Notes: a model not told the origin generated them from the sequence alone. Numbered from the stretch's first letter, positions 1 through 8,450 are shown. The stretch is DNA of 11,114 nucleotides from Alphaproteobacteria bacterium UBA2954 (GCA_002348585.1 DEBO01000040.1:1-11114), one strand, 5' to 3'. Numbers and translations: made by a program.

Positions 1-1
1 T

Positions 2-199
2 GCAACTGCGCCAATGGCGGCTGGGGTGATTCATACGGATTTTGAGCGCGGTTTTATTCGGGCAGAGACCGTCAGCTATGATGATTATATTGCCTATCAG
101 GGCGAGGCTGGCGCAAAAGATGCCGGCAAACTGCGGATTGAAGGCGCAGATTATAAGGTGAAAGACGGTGACATATTCCATTTCCGTTTTAATGTGTAA
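2..199 (+). CDS. ychF: Redox-regulated ATPase YchF, C-terminal fragment
   Basis: This is the last 65 codons of YchF (Obg-related, ribosome-associated P-loop ATPase, also called EngD or OLA1-like). The reading frame is open from base 2 and the true start lies outside the window. The visible part is the end of the TGS domain, which carries the very conserved family pattern [17 protein letters not shown], then [20 protein letters not shown], and the family's standard ending [11 protein letters not shown] directly before TAA. The family is thought to bind the 70S ribosome and to be sensitive to oxidative stress. The residue before AAGVIH is Met, where Gln or Lys is more usual; this internal Met is not a start codon. 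The gene faces petC across a non-coding gap. Confidence 0.95.
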   Translation, partial: ATAPMAAGVIHTDFERGFIRAETVSYDDYIAYQGEAGAKDAGKLRIEGADYKVKDGDIFHFRFNV

Positions 200-478
200 C
201 GCTGAATGTTCACATTGGAGAGAGTCACTACCCTCTAGCTGCCCGCTTGAAAAAACAACAGGTGACTATCGCTCTTGACCTCGATGTGCTGACTTATTTC
301 AAAATTACAGTAAAGGCTCTCTGACCCACATAAATGCCGCTTGGCGAAAGCTGGTCGTGTTGGTGCTAGAAGAGCACCAACAAAATAAAAGATAACCAAT
401 TTCATTCACCAAACTAAGTGGCTTCCAAGAAACTGCAGATACAAACAGTCTTTTTTTATCGAATTCGGTTCAGATGTG
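200..478. other. Non-coding gap between convergent ychF and petC
   Basis: These 279 bases separate the stop of ychF (plus strand) from the stop of petC (minus strand). I see no credible coding frame. The only strong structure is the hairpin at 358-382, listed separately. A weak 4-bp hairpin (ACTG/CAGT) ending near 450, followed by CTTTTTTT, could be a poor intrinsic terminator for plus-strand transcripts. Confidence 0.6.
358..382. terminator. Perfect 10-bp hairpin between convergent genes, possible bidirectional terminator
   Basis: TGTTGGTGCT (358-367) and AGCACCAACA (373-382) are exact reverse complements around the 5-base loop AGAAG. The location between two converging transcription units suggests a transcript end or 3'-end protecting hairpin. 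Neither strand has a proper U-tract after the stem, so it is not a textbook Rho-independent terminator. It could act as an RNA-stabilising stem or a Rho-assisted stop. The stem is seen directly; the role is inferred. Confidence 0.4.
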
Positions 479-1258
479 TCAGGCTTCGGCCTTTTTCACG
501 TCTGCCCAGATAAAGCGCATAGCTCCAAAAGACAGGCCAGATAACAGCACCAGGAAGATCATTACAGCAACGCCCATGCGTTTGCGTTCTTCTAAGGCTG
601 GCTCAGCTGCCCAAGCCATGAAATTGACCAGATCCTTAGCGACAGCATCCATAGATGTGTCTGCCCCATCCGCATACTCCACATCATCACCGTAAAGCGG
701 CTGTGGCATCGCGATCATGTGCCCTGAATAAGCAGCATTATAATACATGCCTTCAGGCACAACTGTTCCGGCTGGTGCATCTTCATACGAGGTAAGTAAC
801 GAATACAGATAGTCTGCCCCGTTAGCCCGTGCTTTGACAATCAAAGACAAATCCGGCGGGTAGGCCCCATTATTCGCTGCACGTGCCGCCAGCTCGTTCG
901 GATAGGGAGCAGGAATGCGATCAGCAGGGATGCCGTTGCGCATAAACATCTCTCCTTCATCATTAGGCCCGTCTTCCACCTCATATTCAGCGGCAATTGC
1001 TTTGATCTCAGCTTCGTTATAGCCAAGGTCAGCTAAATTGCGGAAGGCAATGTAGTTCATTGAATGACAGCCCGCACAGACTTCCTTGTAAGCCTGAAAA
1101 CCACGTTGCATAGAGGCTTTATTAAAGGTCCCAAAGGGCCCTGAAAAAGACCATTCTTCTTGCCTCAAAATGACATCACCGCCACCGGCTGAAAGCGCAG
1201 GAAGGCTGAAAGACGCGCTGATGACTGCCGCCGCCAATGTCAAAATGGGCTTTTTCAT
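479..1258 (-). CDS. petC: Cytochrome c1 subunit of the ubiquinol-cytochrome c reductase (bc1) complex
   Basis: The 259-residue protein carries electrons from the Rieske centre to soluble or membrane cytochrome c on the periplasmic side. Residues 1-24 form a Sec signal peptide ([20 protein letters not shown], then ALSA). The heme c attachment site CAGCH is at 61-65, in a mitochondrion-like context ([17 protein letters not shown]). The second axial ligand is probably Met184 in [10 protein letters not shown]-terminal anchor helix lies at about 229-247, followed by a short basic cytoplasmic tail. The start at 1258 is chosen because it begins the signal peptide, has an AAGGA ribosome site 7 bases upstream, and overlaps the petB stop as ATGA. 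A longer in-frame reading runs back inside petB and has no family character. In some relatives cytochromes b and c1 are encoded as one fbcH polyprotein; here they are separate. Confidence 0.97.
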   Translation of the reverse strand: MKKPILTLAAAVISASFSLPALSAGGGDVILRQEEWSFSGPFGTFNKASMQRGFQAYKEVCAGCHSMNYIAFRNLADLGYNEAEIKAIAAEYEVEDGPNDEGEMFMRNGIPADRIPAPYPNELAARAANNGAYPPDLSLIVKARANGADYLYSLLTSYEDAPAGTVVPEGMYYNAAYSGHMIAMPQPLYGDDVEYADGADTSMDAVAKDLVNFMAWAAEPALEERKRMGVAVMIFLVLLSGLSFGAMRFIWADVKKAEA

Positions 1259-2520
1259 TCTACTTTCCTTTTTGGGGCAGCCGCCGCACCAGCCATGGCT
1301 CCGGCACCGCCAAATATGGGCGTCGATATCGATTGCGGCAGCGGTCGGGGCGTCTCTGCCACAGACAATATTGGCAAAATCAAAAGAAAGTGCAGGAAAT
1401 ACCAGACTGTAGCTACTCTTCCAATCACCACATAAATTCCTTCGGCAGGCATCGCTCCTATGTATCCAAGAACAAGACAATCAGCAAAAAACACCCAGAA
1501 GAAAATTTTAAAGATCGGGCGGAAGCGACCAGAGCGCACGGGAGAGCTATCCAGCCAGGGAAGAATAAATAGCACCGCAATCGCACCAAACATAGCCAGT
1601 ACACCGCCAAGCTTATCAGGCACGGCCCGCAAAATAGCATAAAAAGGCAGAAAATACCATTCAGGCACTATATGCGCCGGAGTTTGCAGGGCATTGGCAG
1701 GAATATAGTTATCTGGATGGCCCATAAAATTTGGGAAGAAAAACACAGCTGCTGCAAAGAATGTTAGAAACACAGACAGACCGAAGAAATCCTTTATCGT
1801 GTAATAAGGATGGAACGGAATCGTATCCTGCGGGCCGCGTGTATCGATGCCCAGCGGATTATTTGAACCAAACCGATGCAAAGCCACAAGATGCAGAATC
1901 ACAACACCAACAATGACAAAAGGCAAAAGATAGTGCAGAGAGAAGAACCGGTTCAGTGTCGGGTTATCTACAGAGAACCCACCCCACAACCATGTAACAA
2001 TGCCTTCACCAACAAAGGGAAGGGCCGAAAATAAATTAGTGATTACAGTTGCCCCCCAGAAAGACATCTGTCCCCAAGGCAGAACGTAGCCCATAAAGGC
2101 TGTTGCCATCATTAATAGTAGTATCACAACCCCCAGCATCCATAAAAGTTCTCGCGGCGCTTTGTAGGAGCCATAATATAGGCCCCGAAAAATATGAATG
2201 AATACAACAATAAAGAAAAATGAGGCACCATTCATATGGATATAGCGCAACAACCAGCCATGATTGACATCACGCATAATCCGTTCAACTGAATCAAACG
2301 CATAATCAACATGCGCTGTGTAATTCATCGACAACACAATCCCGGTGATGATCATTATGACCAGTGAAATACCGGCCAGAGACCCAAAGTTCCAAAAATA
2401 GTTGAGATTTTTTGGTGTGGGGTACTCAGTCGCCTCATGATTAAGGAAACTAAAAATCGGTAATCGGTGGTCAATCCATCGCACGACCGGATTTTTGAAC
2501 TGATTTGCAGACATATTCAT
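1255..2520 (-). CDS. petB: Cytochrome b subunit of the bc1 complex
   Basis: The 421-residue integral membrane subunit oxidises quinol at the Qo site and reduces quinone at Qi. The four bis-histidine heme ligands are visible with the expected 14-residue spacing: His95/His109 and His196/His210. The Qo motif PEWY is at 286-289 and the [10 protein letters not shown] segment at 144-153. Eight hydrophobic helices are expected and the pattern fits, with both the N-terminal b6-like half and the C-terminal subunit-IV-like half in one chain. The tail after about 400 is Ala/Gly-rich and ends in KRKVE. Two starts are possible: Met1 at 2520 with AAGGA only 3 bases away, or Met3 at 2514 with a better 9-base spacing. 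The gene lies 27 bases after petA and overlaps petC by 4. Confidence 0.98.
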   Translation of the reverse strand: MNMSANQFKNPVVRWIDHRLPIFSFLNHEATEYPTPKNLNYFWNFGSLAGISLVIMIITGIVLSMNYTAHVDYAFDSVERIMRDVNHGWLLRYIHMNGASFFFIVVFIHIFRGLYYGSYKAPRELLWMLGVVILLLMMATAFMGYVLPWGQMSFWGATVITNLFSALPFVGEGIVTWLWGGFSVDNPTLNRFFSLHYLLPFVIVGVVILHLVALHRFGSNNPLGIDTRGPQDTIPFHPYYTIKDFFGLSVFLTFFAAAVFFFPNFMGHPDNYIPANALQTPAHIVPEWYFLPFYAILRAVPDKLGGVLAMFGAIAVLFILPWLDSSPVRSGRFRPIFKIFFWVFFADCLVLGYIGAMPAEGIYVVIGRVATVWYFLHFLLILPILSVAETPRPLPQSISTPIFGGAGAMAGAAAAPKRKVE

Positions 2521-2547
2521 AATTCCTTAAAATTTAAGATTGTTAAG

Positions 2548-3102
2548 CTAACCAATCTTTATCACTTCATCTGAAAGAAAGGCATAGGGCGGTATTTCTA
2601 AATTTGTTGGCGCAGGCCCTTTACGAATTCGGCCCGATGAATCATAGTGCGAACCATGGCAGGGGCAGAACCAGCCATCGTATTCGCCGCGCACCTCACC
2701 CACTTTTTGGCCGAGTGGTACACAGCCGAGATGGGTGCATACGCCCAATACCACAAGATATTCCGGCTTCTGAACTCGGTCACTATCGACTTGCGGGTCC
2801 CTCATGTTCAGCGCATCATCGCGCAACGCTTCATCGATCTCAGTTTTTGTGCGATGGCGGATAAAAACGGGCTTGCCCCGCCATTTTAGTGTAATGGACT
2901 GCCCTTCAGCAATTTTTGACACATCCACTTCAATGCTGGCCAACGCGAGTGTATCAGCTGCGGGGTTCATTTGGTCAATAAGTGGCCAGGCAAAGGCCCC
3001 AGCACCAACGGCCCCCATTGAATAAGTTGCAACAACAATGAAATCACGCCGAGATTTCTGGTCTGCTGCCGGTGCAGCCTTTTTAGTCTTTAATGCAGCC
3101 AT
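2548..3102 (-). CDS. petA: Rieske iron-sulfur subunit of the bc1 complex
   Basis: The 184-residue protein carries the high-potential [2Fe-2S] cluster that takes the first electron from quinol. The N-terminus has a twin-arginine motif SRRDF (17-21), followed by a hydrophobic stretch at about 22-40 that stays as the membrane anchor, as is known for bacterial Rieske proteins. Box 1 is CTHLGC (122-127) and box 2 CPCHGSHY (146-153). Family knowledge assigns Cys122, His124, Cys146 and His149 as ligands and Cys127-Cys148 as the stabilising disulfide. The pattern [13 protein letters not shown] that follows is typical. The start has GAGGG a few bases upstream. It is the first gene of petABC, and the 238-bp gap upstream suggests its own promoter. 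Confidence 0.98.
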   Translation of the reverse strand: MAALKTKKAAPAADQKSRRDFIVVATYSMGAVGAGAFAWPLIDQMNPAADTLALASIEVDVSKIAEGQSITLKWRGKPVFIRHRTKTEIDEALRDDALNMRDPQVDSDRVQKPEYLVVLGVCTHLGCVPLGQKVGEVRGEYDGWFCPCHGSHYDSSGRIRKGPAPTNLEIPPYAFLSDEVIKIG

Positions 3103-3340
3103 CTTTCCCTCATTTCAAGCAGCCAGCCCCTCATCTGCGGACAGCCTGTTTGTGCGGTACTTTTGCGTCAACGAAAATGACAGTGCGTTGCACACACCTT
3201 TCCCGAACACGATTATAGTAATTCACAAGCAGTGGAATTACTATATCACCCACTGCGTTAAATTAGCGCAAGCAGATGGCATAAAGCAAGTTGGGAAGTT
3301 ACTATTTTTACCTGTTGATATTTAACCAAAACAAGCTGGA
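3103..3340 (-). promoter_or_regulatory. Putative petABC promoter and leader region
   Basis: This gap between hemF and petA (both minus strand) is long relative to the overlapping junctions around it, so it probably holds a petABC promoter. A perfect TATAAT (minus strand) lies at 3212-3217, about 110 bases before the petA start. No good TTGACA-like box sits 16-18 bases upstream of it (the positions read roughly TAATTC), which would fit an activator-dependent promoter. The TATAAT overlaps one arm of the inverted repeat at 3214-3245. No intrinsic terminator for hemF is visible. Confidence 0.4.
3214..3245. repeat. 11-bp inverted repeat upstream of petA, candidate operator or RNA stem
   Basis: TATAGTAATTC (3214-3224) and GAATTACTATA (3235-3245) are exact reverse complements separated by 10 bases, so the arm centres are 21 bp apart, two turns of B-DNA. 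As RNA it could also fold into a 12- to 13-bp stem with one bulged G and the loop AAGCA, pairing CAC with GTG inside. No U-run follows on the minus strand, so it does not look like the hemF terminator. I do not recognise it as an FnrL, Irr or RirA site. Confidence 0.6.
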
Positions 3341-4222
3341 TTACGGCCATCTAACTTCTGGGGGCAGGCTCATCAAAATAGCCTCTATATTGCCGCCGGT
3401 CTTCAACCCAAACGACGTGCCTCTGTCATAGAGTAGGTTGAACTCAACATAACGGCCCCGCCGGACAAGCTGGTAATGTCTATCTTCTTCTGTAAAGTGG
3501 TTATTCATAGTTTGTCGGACGATGTTGGCGTAACTTACTGCAAAACTGCTGCCAACATCCCGGGTAAAGCTAAAGTCAGCTTCTCTGTCGCCGCTGTCTA
3601 GATAATCAAAAAAAATACCGCCCGCCCCGCGTGGCTCATCACGATGTTTAAGGTAAAAATAATCATCACACCATTGTTTAAATTTCGGATAATAATCAGT
3701 ATCATGGCGTTCACAGCAAGCTTTCAAATCAGCATGAAATGTATTTGCCTGCTTCGGAGCAGGTTTTAGAGGTGTCAAATCACCACCACCACCAAACCAA
3801 GCCGTACTGGTGATTACAAAGCGGGTATTCATATGGGCAGCAGGTACAAATGGGTTCTGCGGATGCGCGACAAGTGAGATCCCGCCTACCCAAAACTGGC
3901 CATCATCAGCTGCACCGGGAATCTGGGCCCTAAAATCTTCTGCAAACTGGCCATGCACGACTGAAATATTGACCCCGACCTTTTCAAAAACGCGCCCATG
4001 CATGACCGAGATTTGGCCACCGCCACCGCCGCCACGTAACCAGTTTTTACGCTGAAAATGACCTGATGGCTGGTCAGATAACGGGCTGTCTCCTGCTTCA
4101 CTTTCAATATCTTCAAACGCGCCGCAAATATTATCGCGAAGTTTTTCAAACCAGTCTGCTACACGAACAGAAAAGCTAGCCATATCAGGGGTCAGAAAAT
4201 CTGGTGGCGCACGATTTATCAT
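3341..4222 (-). CDS. hemF: Oxygen-dependent coproporphyrinogen III oxidase
   Basis: HemF converts coproporphyrinogen III to protoporphyrinogen IX with O2, two oxidative decarboxylations in heme synthesis, in the cytoplasm. The 293-residue protein has the usual length and all family blocks: a Gly-rich segment then [12 protein letters not shown] (76-87), [19 protein letters not shown] (116-134), [10 protein letters not shown] (142-151), [18 protein letters not shown] (177-194), [11 protein letters not shown] (198-208), and the C-terminal [20 protein letters not shown] (258-277) with LMSLPP. His120, His130, His173 and His193 correspond to the conserved histidines studied in E. coli HemF. The start at 4222 overlaps the cca stop as ATGA, implying translational coupling; Met14 is a weaker alternative. 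An O2-requiring enzyme points to aerobic life. Confidence 0.97.
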   Translation of the reverse strand: MINRAPPDFLTPDMASFSVRVADWFEKLRDNICGAFEDIESEAGDSPLSDQPSGHFQRKNWLRGGGGGGQISVMHGRVFEKVGVNISVVHGQFAEDFRAQIPGAADDGQFWVGGISLVAHPQNPFVPAAHMNTRFVITSTAWFGGGGDLTPLKPAPKQANTFHADLKACCERHDTDYYPKFKQWCDDYFYLKHRDEPRGAGGIFFDYLDSGDREADFSFTRDVGSSFAVSYANIVRQTMNNHFTEEDRHYQLVRRGRYVEFNLLYDRGTSFGLKTGGNIEAILMSLPPEVRWP

Positions 4223-5517
4223 CTGTCTTTATCACTGCTTTTGTTTTGGTCAATAAAATCTTTGAGATTAGCATGGGTTAGAAGCTGGGTCTTCGTCGCG
4301 GTGAATTCAGTCTCTGCCCATAGCTGGCGGAGCTGATCAAGGCAGGCCCCAACCACTGGCCCGGACAGCCTAAAATGCTGTATCACATCACGGCCTGAAA
4401 CAGGACATCTAGGAGGTTGGAAAAAGAAAATTCGCCTCAATTGCTCAGAAAGCTGGTCTATGACCTGACCGGTGCAAGTTTTGTTCCAGTCGGCATCTTT
4501 ATAAGAACAGGCTGCCTGCAACGCGTGAAGAAAACCAACATCACCCAAATGATAAGCAGAACGGGCCCAGTGCGGGCCCAACAACCCAGCAACAAGAAAT
4601 CTATCCGCGGGCTGGTCTGCGGAGAGCAAAAAGCGCAGTTCTGCCCGACTGAGTTTCAGTATTCTGCCTGCTTTCGCGCGCTCGCCAACAGGTAGACAAC
4701 AGGCTAGCCTCTGGACAAAGCTTAAATCTCCCCATAATTTTTGCAAAACCGGGTGGACTAGGATATCCGCGCTGAAAATTGTGCCAAACAAAACTCGATC
4801 AACGCCGATTATTGAAGCCTGGCGTAAGATAGGCAGAGCAGCAGCCCCAGTCATCAGCTGTTTCAATTCTCCTGCGATACGCTCTGCAGATAAAATTGGT
4901 AGCAGATCAACATGTTGGGATAAGGCTAGTTGATCTCTTTCCGGCATGGACAAATTAGGATAACAGGCAAGGAAGCGCAGCGCACGCAGGAGCCGAAGAT
5001 GATCTTCTTGCAGCCGGCGCGCGGCTTCTCCAACAAAACGCAAATAACCCTGTTCTAAATCTTTTAGGCCGCCAACAAAATCGTACACGCTCCCCTCTGC
5101 ATCAAGGTAAAGCGCATTAATGGTGAAATCTCGCCGAAGGGCATCCGTCTGCCAATTTGTGGTAGGCCTGATCGTCGCATGACGGCCATCTGTATCTACA
5201 TCTGAGCGCAGCTGGGTTACCTCTGCCTGCTGTTCGTTAGCCATAACTGTCACTGTGCCATGAGCAAAACCAGTTTCAAGAACACGCAGCCCCTGTTGAC
5301 GGGCAGCTTCAGCAAAAACCGTCACCGGCAGGTTGACCGCAACATCTAAATCCTGTTCAGGCTCAAAGCCACACCCTTTATCGCGAGCTAGAAGGCCATT
5401 GCGCACCACCCCACCAACCAGACGCGCTTCTCCTCCTGCAGAACGAGCGATAGAAAAGATATCGTTAATAAAGGCCTGACGGGCAGCCGAGAAGGATAGT
5501 GACAGAGAGCAAGACAT
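4219..5517 (-). CDS. cca: CCA tRNA nucleotidyltransferase (class II)
   Basis: The enzyme adds or repairs the 3'-CCA end of tRNAs using CTP and ATP, without a nucleic acid template. In the 432 residues the nucleotidyltransferase head shows GGVVRN (35-40), the metal-binding DLD (56-58), RRDFTINAL (128-136) and DFVGG (146-150). The neck helix [12 protein letters not shown] (171-182) follows. A C-terminal family block has [11 protein letters not shown] with GPVVGACL. No HD phosphohydrolase motif is seen, unlike the E. coli enzyme. The start at 5517 shares one base with the stop of the DUF6111 gene (TGATG), and no clear ribosome site is visible, so coupling is likely. In other Alphaproteobacteria cca often sits near Nudix and DUF1285 genes, which matches here. 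Confidence 0.96.
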   Translation of the reverse strand: MSCSLSLSFSAARQAFINDIFSIARSAGGEARLVGGVVRNGLLARDKGCGFEPEQDLDVAVNLPVTVFAEAARQQGLRVLETGFAHGTVTVMANEQQAEVTQLRSDVDTDGRHATIRPTTNWQTDALRRDFTINALYLDAEGSVYDFVGGLKDLEQGYLRFVGEAARRLQEDHLRLLRALRFLACYPNLSMPERDQLALSQHVDLLPILSAERIAGELKQLMTGAAALPILRQASIIGVDRVLFGTIFSADILVHPVLQKLWGDLSFVQRLACCLPVGERAKAGRILKLSRAELRFLLSADQPADRFLVAGLLGPHWARSAYHLGDVGFLHALQAACSYKDADWNKTCTGQVIDQLSEQLRRIFFFQPPRCPVSGRDVIQHFRLSGPVVGACLDQLRQLWAETEFTATKTQLLTHANLKDFIDQNKSSDKDR

Positions 5518-5849
5518 CAGGCAGATTGGCTAATGGTCTGTTGGACGGTGCGAGGCAAAATCGGCCATATGTCTTTATTTAGTTCACTTTTTTTGAATTC
5601 ACCGGATTTAATCTTACCATCCTCAATACGAGGCGGCTGATATTCTGTTCCAGGCTGACTCGTGCCGCCAACTTCCAGCATCAAGGCGGCCCCTAAAAAA
5701 ACAATTAGACCGACACCAGCTGAGATAACATGCCGCCAAGCAATGAGTGCAGAGCCTTCAGCATGACGCCGACCAAGCCGCAAGAGCAAGGCTAGAACTA
5801 GCAGCCCAGCCAAAATAGCAATAATGGCTGTAAGATAAATTCGAAACAT
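5517..5849 (-). CDS. DUF6111 family small membrane protein
   Basis: This 110-residue protein has two hydrophobic helices (about 4-24 and 41-60) separated by a short basic loop with RLGRRH. A soluble tail follows with the sequence TEYQPPRIEDGKIKSGEF (68-85), which is the recognisable family signature (a PP-x-[IL]-EDG-[KR]-I pattern). The function is unknown. The position directly upstream of cca, sharing a base, agrees with what I recall of this family in Alphaproteobacteria; that recollection is not a search result. An AAGGG ribosome site lies 8 bases before the ATG. The C-terminal 25 residues after GEF are not obviously conserved. The family call rests on the signature and context. Confidence 0.8.
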   Translation of the reverse strand: MFRIYLTAIIAILAGLLVLALLLRLGRRHAEGSALIAWRHVISAGVGLIVFLGAALMLEVGGTSQPGTEYQPPRIEDGKIKSGEFKKSELNKDIWPILPRTVQQTISQSA

Positions 5850-5950
5850 GGTTTAAAACCCTTAAAGCAGACAACATAGTCAGACTAATCAAAACAGAGT
5901 TAGCAAATCAGCGGTGACTTTACAATGAATGGCCAACTATTCAATCTTCT

Positions 5951-6574
5951 TTATAACCTGTCCAGTTCAGGCTGAATACGCGTGTTTATGCAGACTGCAA
6001 GATTCCTCAACATTTGCGCAGTTGCCCCCCAAATCAATGGGTCTGTATGTGGAATTTGCCAAAACCTGCGTAGTCGGCCATTCTCGCTCAGCCGCTCAGC
6101 TCGTTTGTAAGCATCAATAATAAGGTAAGGAGCAAGGGGTGTGAACCAGGTCATATCCACTTCTGCCGGGTCTGGTTGCAGCAGGGTTTCAAGCTGGCGT
6201 GGGTCCTGTGCACAATAGCCTACAACCTGATCAACCAGATAATTGGTGCTCGTCAGTACTGGCTCTAGATAGCCAAGGTGAGTGATCAGCTGACCGCTGA
6301 GACCCGTTTCTTCCTGACATTCACGTGCGGCAGTCATCGCTGGGGTTTCATCACCAGCTTCAGGTTTTCCGCCTGGAAAGCTGACCTGACCAGCATGCAA
6401 GCGCAATTTGTCTGACCGTCTTGTTAGCAAAATCTCAAGCCTGTCAGGGGGGCCTGCGAGTAACAGTTGAACAGCAGCCTTTTTTGGTGGACCATACTGA
6501 GGTTCAGCAACACCGGTCCAGTCTGGCGGCACCGGGGCAACAATTTTGGCTAAATCAAAGTAGCTGAGCGTCAT
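5951..6574 (-). CDS. CoA pyrophosphatase-type Nudix hydrolase
   Basis: The 207-residue protein probably splits CoA or CoA derivatives (possibly other nucleoside diphosphate compounds) into 4'-phosphopantetheine and 3',5'-ADP. The N-terminal half carries the subgroup signature LLTRRSDKLRLHAGQVSFPGG (49-69), which separates the CoA branch (UPF0035, NudL/PCD1-like) from general Nudix enzymes. The Nudix box follows, ending in RECQEETGL (84-92). The distance from GG to RE is one residue longer than in MutT, as in other CoA-type members. The metal-binding glutamates of REx2EE are intact. It lies 101 bp upstream of the DUF6111 gene. Substrate is inferred from the motif. Confidence 0.9.
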   Translation of the reverse strand: MTLSYFDLAKIVAPVPPDWTGVAEPQYGPPKKAAVQLLLAGPPDRLEILLTRRSDKLRLHAGQVSFPGGKPEAGDETPAMTAARECQEETGLSGQLITHLGYLEPVLTSTNYLVDQVVGYCAQDPRQLETLLQPDPAEVDMTWFTPLAPYLIIDAYKRAERLSENGRLRRFWQIPHTDPLIWGATAQMLRNLAVCINTRIQPELDRL

Positions 6575-6629
6575 GAGATGTCTTATTTTAGTTTACGTTT
6601 TTTGAGTAACATGGCATATCGCTAAACGG

Positions 6630-7169
6630 TCATAAGTTCTGTGGCTGCAAGGCAAAAAATATTCCAGATGACCACAGGCCAGGTACACCTTTGTCATCCT
6701 TAGCATCAGCGAGGTCTGCTAGCTCATACCAAACAGGCCGCGATAGTCTAGCTACAAGTCCCGCAGGCAAACGCAAATAAGGACGGCTGTCAGCTAGAGC
6801 AGCGTCGTTTGCTGCCTGGTTTTTAAAAAAGAGCCGCGTGTCCAGACCAATGGTGTAATCGCGGCCCAAATTATCTGATACCTTTATGACACGGTCCTTT
6901 CTCTTACCGGCACTAGTCAAGGCAGTAATAATGAACGGGGCATCTTCAACTTCGATGTGGCCAAATTCAACAGGTGTACGCAGCCAATGCTGCCCAGAAT
7001 CATCAACCGAGAGAACGTTAGCAAATAATTTCACCAACTCAATTCGCTTAATTAAGTCTCCTTCATGGTACCAGCGCCCCTCTTGATCGATGCGCATCTG
7101 AAAATCACGCTCAACAGGACCGGAAGGAGAATTACAATCAGCTTTTGAGGCCTTGTCTGCACTCTTCAT
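6630..7169 (-). CDS. DUF1285 domain protein
   Basis: This 179-residue soluble protein has no known function. The family signatures are an N-terminal block MRIDQEGRWYHEGDLIKR (25-42) with LVKLFANVL, then WLRTPVEFGHIEVEDAPFII (62-81), and a C-terminal block PYLRLPAGLVARLSRPVWYEL (130-150) ending in LWSSGIFFAL. Structures of the family show a small beta-rich fold, but no catalytic site is agreed. The start at 7169 is chosen because the region further upstream encodes a Phe-rich, low-complexity stretch (from an AT-rich tract) unlike the family; an in-frame ATG at 7286 exists. The chosen ATG has no clear ribosome site. It is the first gene of the minus-strand run and lies 55 bp before the Nudix gene. 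Confidence 0.85.
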   Translation of the reverse strand: MKSADKASKADCNSPSGPVERDFQMRIDQEGRWYHEGDLIKRIELVKLFANVLSVDDSGQHWLRTPVEFGHIEVEDAPFIITALTSAGKRKDRVIKVSDNLGRDYTIGLDTRLFFKNQAANDAALADSRPYLRLPAGLVARLSRPVWYELADLADAKDDKGVPGLWSSGIFFALQPQNL

Positions 7170-7535
7170 AAAAGAAGTGTAACCGGCAATATAAAAAAAA
7201 CGAAAGAAAAATAAAAATGTTTGAGAGATAAAGACTTTTTTGCAATTGTGGTATTCGTCTTTAGTAACCCATAAGCTGTTTGACACGCCAGTGAATAAGC
7301 ATAGAAAATAATTGACCTAAACATTCGGAAGGGTGAAACAAACAGGTCTCAAGGTAGTACTGCGGACTGACCAATCACAGACAGAATACTCAGCCTTGAT
7401 TTAGCTAGCCAAAAATGGCAAACCAGCCCCTAATACTTAATGGTGTTTTACTCCCTGTCTGCATTTCTTTTTACGCGAGCAAGTTGGGCAGACCAAAATT
7501 AAACACTAGGCTATCCAACCGGGTGCTCTGGATCT
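7170..7535. promoter_or_regulatory. Divergent intergenic region between DUF1285 and TSUP genes
   Basis: The 366-bp gap must hold promoters for both directions. A minus-strand TATATT lies at 7188-7193 beside an A/T-rich tract (about 7188-7220), very close to the DUF1285 start. On the plus strand TTGGGC (7484-7489), 17 bases, then TAGGCT (7507-7512) is a weak sigma70-like candidate in front of the TSUP gene. No strong inverted repeat, riboswitch-like fold or tRNA was recognised. Confidence 0.3.
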
Positions 7536-8450
7536 ATGTACATTTATTTACCCATTGCTGAAATTTCGATGCATATTGCAGTCGTGATCGGTCTCGGTGG
7601 TGGCGTTGGCTTTCTCTCTGGAATGTTTGGAGTTGGAGGTGGCTTTTTGATGACGCCACTGTTAATTTTTTTGGGTGTGCCCTCTGCAGTGGCAGTTTCA
7701 ACAGAAGCAAATCAGATCGTAGCCTCATCTGTTTCAGGGGTGCTTGCGCATTGGCGCCGCGGTAATGTTGATTTCAAAATGGGTGGCGTTCTTTTAGCCG
7801 GGGGGCTTGTGGGCTCGTCTATTGGGGTGTTGCTGTTTTCCATTCTGCGCGACATCGGCCAGATCGATTTAGTAATCAGGCTGTCTTATGTCGTGTTTTT
7901 AGGTATTACCGGCATATTGATGTTAATGGAATCTGTCCGCGCAATTTTGCGGACTCGCCAGCCGGGGGCAAAACGCGGCAAACTGCATCAACATAACTGG
8001 CTGCATGGTCTGCCGCTGAAGGTCAGATTCCGCAAATCAAAGTTGTATATTAGCGCGCTACTGCCTTTCTTTCTTGCGGCCTTTGTCGGCGTTCTGTCCG
8101 CAATCATGGGCGTGGGCGGTGGCTTTATTCTGGTCCCCGCCATGATCTATCTATTGGGCATGCCCACATATACGGTGATCGGCACATCACTTTTCCAAAT
8201 CATTTTTGTCACTGCAAATATCACTATTCTGCAGTCTGTTCAGACGCAAACTGTCGATTTTGTGCTAGCCGGGTTGCTGTTAGTTGGCGCGGTCATCGGA
8301 GCCCAGTTCGGGGCACGTGTTGGGGCATTGTTGCGAGGTGAACAGCTACGCGGTCTATTGGCTTTGATTGTTTTGGCGGTCTGTATGAAGCTATTCTTTG
8401 ATTTGGTGATCACACCTGAAGATGTCTTTTCAGTGGAGTTCCTGAAATGA
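7536..8450 (+). CDS. TauE/SafE (TSUP) family membrane carrier
   Basis: This 304-residue polytopic inner-membrane protein belongs to the family of putative sulfite, sulfoacetate and related organosulfur anion exporters (formerly DUF81). The two-fold internal repeat is plain: SGMFGVGGGFLMTPLL (28-43) in the first half and SAIMGVGGGFILVPAM (188-203) in the second. A basic, His-containing cytoplasmic linker (about 137-170) lies between them. About eight hydrophobic helices are visible. The N-terminus MYIYLPIAEIS matches the pattern I recall in alphaproteobacterial members, which supports the start at 7536 despite a poor ribosome site. The stop overlaps the next gene by 4 bases (ATGA). The substrate is unknown; sulfite is only the family default. 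Confidence 0.92.
   Translation: MYIYLPIAEISMHIAVVIGLGGGVGFLSGMFGVGGGFLMTPLLIFLGVPSAVAVSTEANQIVASSVSGVLAHWRRGNVDFKMGGVLLAGGLVGSSIGVLLFSILRDIGQIDLVIRLSYVVFLGITGILMLMESVRAILRTRQPGAKRGKLHQHNWLHGLPLKVRFRKSKLYISALLPFFLAAFVGVLSAIMGVGGGFILVPAMIYLLGMPTYTVIGTSLFQIIFVTANITILQSVQTQTVDFVLAGLLLVGAVIGAQFGARVGALLRGEQLRGLLALIVLAVCMKLFFDLVITPEDVFSVEFLK

Noticed and set aside
223..267. AGTCAC (223-228) and GTGACT (262-267) inverted repeat after ychF
   Set aside because: Only six matching bases with a long loop; likely chance.
1259..1480. N-terminal extension of the cytochrome c1 reading frame
   Set aside because: It lies inside petB, has no family character, and the signal peptide with a ribosome site begins exactly at 1258.
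1237..1640. Open frames on the plus strand across petB/petC
   Set aside because: They are antisense to strongly supported petB and petC, with no ribosome site or recognisable protein character.
3315..3328. TTGAT followed 4 bases later by AACCA, resembling an FNR/FnrL box upstream of petA
   Set aside because: Only one half-site is good; the second half differs at two of five positions, and it lies over 200 bases before the petA start.
4556..4582. Two GGGCCC palindromes close together
   Set aside because: They are inside cca and are explained by the coding sequence of a Gly-Pro segment.
7170..7286. N-terminal extension of the DUF1285 frame with a Phe-rich segment resembling a membrane helix
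   Set aside because: The Phe codons come from an A/T-rich tract in the divergent promoter region and the segment does not resemble the family.
7378..7461. CAGACAG (7378-7384) and CTGTCTG (7455-7461) inverted repeat before the TSUP gene
   Set aside because: Seven-base arms 70 bases apart are easily expected by chance and have no supporting context.
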